Below are positions 62,057 to 64,000 of a DNA stretch of 64,000 nt, piece by piece. The notes beneath the pieces were generated by a model. The model made no database searches and had not been told where the DNA came from. It saw only the letters and a program-made list of their open reading frames with translations. The stretch is from positions 101,708,501-101,772,500 of the forward strand of contig CM065815.1 in assembly GCA_033398695.1 (NCBI GenBank), given 5' to 3'. Positions within the stretch are counted from its first letter, which is position 1; each line of letters begins with the position of its first letter. This stretch comes from Orobanche coerulescens (Eukaryota; Streptophyta; Magnoliopsida; Lamiales; Orobanchaceae). Both the position numbers and the translations under genes were made by a program.

Positions 62057-62728
62057 GTGCTTAAGGAGACCCGAGATAATGGCGTGGTTATGCAAAGCGA
62101 ACTAATCGAACAAAGACCGCCTTGTTATATTCCACACAAGGTTGTTTCAATTATTGTCAAAGAACTGGAGGGTCCTAATCCATTTGTTCTTGTTGAACCA
62201 GTTCTTGACACCGACCAACGTGAAAGCAGCGTGGCTGCGTATAATCGGAAAATAGTAAGGGACGAATTCCTTATTGAAGGGAGTGAGGACGCGATTTGTG
62301 TTCACTTAGCACAGGAGTTGGAAATTACTCCGTTGAACCATAAATCATATTTTCGGGATTCCATTAAGGGGAATGGAAGACTCCTAGGTATGTCGTTTGT
62401 TTCCATTTTGCATGTTGTCCTTTTGGATACGCAATCACAAGTTAAAGTCAACATTATGGACGAAAATTACATCTTCAAACCGGGAGGAGTGCAACCATAT
62501 CCGGAGTATCAACCCTTCTTTCGGGAATTAGAATCAAGAATGAATCTTCTTGAAAAAGAAGGGAATGATGTGATTAAGACTGAGCATCCAATGAACTACA
62601 TGTCAAGTCTTACAGCACAAAAAGTTCAAAATCTAGATTTGAGGTCATATCCTTTGAAAGGGGGAGGGTATGATACGAATCGGTCAACATCATCAAATAC
62701 AAAAAGAAGATTATCCGACCAAGCTTGA
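62057..62728 (+). pseudogene. NA-B2 distal conserved region
   Basis: Open over 223 codons: YIPHKVVSIIVKELEGPNPF, DTDQRESSVAAYNRKIV, LAQELEITPLNHKSYF, IKGNGRLLGMSFVSILHVVL, ENYIFKPGGVQPYPEYQPFF, then a charged stretch and NLDLRSYPLKGGGYDT over the polypurine tract (62657-62670), ending in the LTR prefix at 62728. It lacks the LINE tail that interrupts B1. I know no enzyme family with this pattern; it is labelled pseudogene only because the upstream frame is broken. Confidence 0.72.
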
Positions 62729-64000
62729 TTGAGTCGCAGGCATACATAAAATCCTCATGCAAAATACATGGACAAATTACCAATTCTCGCGCGCACGACG
62801 ACTTCGTAGCAGTTTTAGTATTTTGCCCATAACTTTCTCGTCCGAAGTCCGATTCAGGTGATTCAAGTGGCCATGGAAATCTAAGAAAGAGAGCTACAAA
62901 TCTTATGAGATCATAGGACCAAATTCGGACCCATTGGATCCCAGAAATGACAAAACCGACAGCATCATATTTGGTCCAAGATCATGAAGATTTTTGTCTC
63001 TTCTAGTTTCAAGACTTCATTTTCAAAGTCCACTACAATGCTTGGATCCTGATACGATACCTAATATTCCAATCGAAGAAGCTCCAATAAAAATCGACAT
63101 CCACAACGATACAAATTCGCATGGTCATGCATCATTATACTTGGGAGAAAAGAACACGCGGATTGGAGTTACGAGTAACGTAAAACTCGACAACGGAATC
63201 GGTCCGAAAGCATGAAAATTCGGCCATATCGTGCTTGAAAGGGACTCATGATTTGTCAAGATACATGAAGATATTTCTCCTTCCCCACCTCACTAAAAAA
63301 TCGGCCCAAGCATGAGAATTTGATGAAGACTTTCATCAAATATCTTCTTCATGTCACCATCACCATAATAATTCCAAATGAAGATATTTCTCCTTCCCCA
63401 CCATAATACAAAATCGGCCCAAGCATAAAAATTTGATGAAGACTTTCATCAAATATCTCCTTCATGTCATTTTCCTTCATGTCACAATCACCATAGTAAT
63501 TCCAAAAGGCTTGATACCATATCACCACAAAAATCCTCACAATCCCTCCATGATTCGGCCGAACTTGCACAAAAATTTGATGAAGACTTTCATCAAATAT
63601 CTCCTTCATGTCACTATCCTTCATGTCATAATCACCATAATAATTCCAAAAGGCTTGATATCATATCACCACCAAATCTTCATGATCCCTACATGATTCG
63701 GCCGATTTGAAGAAGTGCTAGGAAGTTTCGTTTTCTCGTTTTGTTGTATTTTCTTACGGTTGGAAACTACTATATATAGTAGTACTCATTGTATTTGTAA
63801 AGCATCTTGAAAGTAATAAACCTTGTATTTCTTTGAAATATACGTTGAACGAGTTCAACAAAACTTTAGTTATTATTTCGACGCGTCTCGAATTATGACT
63901 TGATCGATTCTCAATAGGTCTTGAGGAGAGATTATCTTTATCGAGTTATAGGTCTAATTCGGTAAAACACATTCAAACCCATACACTATCCTACATCACG
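62671..64000 (+). repeat. 3' LTR of NA-B2 (truncated by window end)
   Basis: Prefix 62671-63049, then a CRM-type LTR from 63050 (TGATACGATACC). The prefix is about 75 bp shorter at its right edge than in B1. Three copies of the TTTGATGAA-GACT-TTCATCAAA repeat (63319, 63432, 63578), TATA palindrome near 63765-63782, U5 hairpins near 63908-63965. No gene apart from the tail frame. Confidence 0.9.

Larger units (their letters stand above)
48521..64000 (+). mobile_element. NA-B2, pol-less gag-like element (right end outside window)
   Basis: Second member of the B family. The 5' LTR is in pieces: 48521-48634 prefix, 49788-50787 CRM-type part, and 60672-60745 end, interrupted by a Tekay-like remnant and by CRM-I (duplication GATAC at 50783-50787 and 60672-60676). 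The internal region is 60746-62670 and the 3' LTR starts at 62671 and runs past the window end. Its coding region is the cleaner of the two B copies. Confidence 0.85.

Noticed and set aside
1..64000. Host genes, tRNA or rRNA genes between the elements.
   Set aside because: After assigning LTRs, internal regions and LINEs, the remaining bases are target duplications and short junctions; no cloverleaf, rRNA or intron-bearing host coding pattern was seen.

Overview
This window looks like repeat-dense plant nuclear DNA, probably pericentromeric or centromeric. I find no host gene, tRNA, rRNA or CRISPR array. Almost every base belongs to one of two groups. The first is Ty3/gypsy LTR retrotransposons of one broad lineage: LTRs run TGATACG...CGTATCA, target duplications are 5 bp, and the primer site is of tRNA-iMet type. 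Gag carries a CCHC knuckle, protease is IIDGGSCTNVAS-like, and the integrase ends in a GPY/F module followed by an (E/D)LRSxPFK(E/G)GGxD tail. These features fit the CRM (centromeric chromovirus) clade. The second group is L1-like LINEs with the plant DUF4283/CCHC ORF1. Plant origin is secure; the species cannot be read from the sequence.

Layout. 1-485 and 6533-6788: 3' end of a LINE (LINE-a), split by CRM-A1 (486-6532). 6789-7263: a CRM pol fragment. 7264-8183 and 13115-14022: CRM-L, an internally deleted minus-strand element whose 5' LTR is split by NA-B1 (8184-13114), a pol-less gag-like element. 14023-25315: CRM-K (minus), split by full-length LINE-b (16301-22910). 25316-38011: LINE-c (plus), interrupted by CRM-C (25905-31888, minus) and by NA-D (33385-37360, minus, pol-less). 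38012-47380: CRM-E, split by the intact CRM-F (40677-46912) and then interrupted by CRM-G (47381-48520). G is interrupted by NA-B2 (48521 to beyond 64000). The 5' LTR of NA-B2 contains a Tekay-like remnant and CRM-I (50788-60671), and CRM-I's own 5' LTR contains NA-J (51184-55226). The deepest chain is LINE-c > E > G > B2 > I > J.

How they may work together. CRM-F has a complete 1452-codon gag-pol frame and is the only plausible autonomous donor here. Four elements (B1, B2, D, J) carry a gag-like or gag-derived acidic protein but no pol. They keep the cis parts needed for mobilisation: LTR ends, primer site, polypurine tract, and the R/U5 hairpins also found in the autonomous elements. CRM-C and CRM-I share several inactivating frameshifts yet each was inserted as a separate copy, which argues that defective genomes are mobilised in trans. 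The most interesting unexplained features are the pol-less family with its conserved distal domain, the U5 twin hairpins with an invariant TAGGTC loop and compensatory stem changes, and the polyprotein C-terminus encoded inside the LTR. All comparisons were made by eye.
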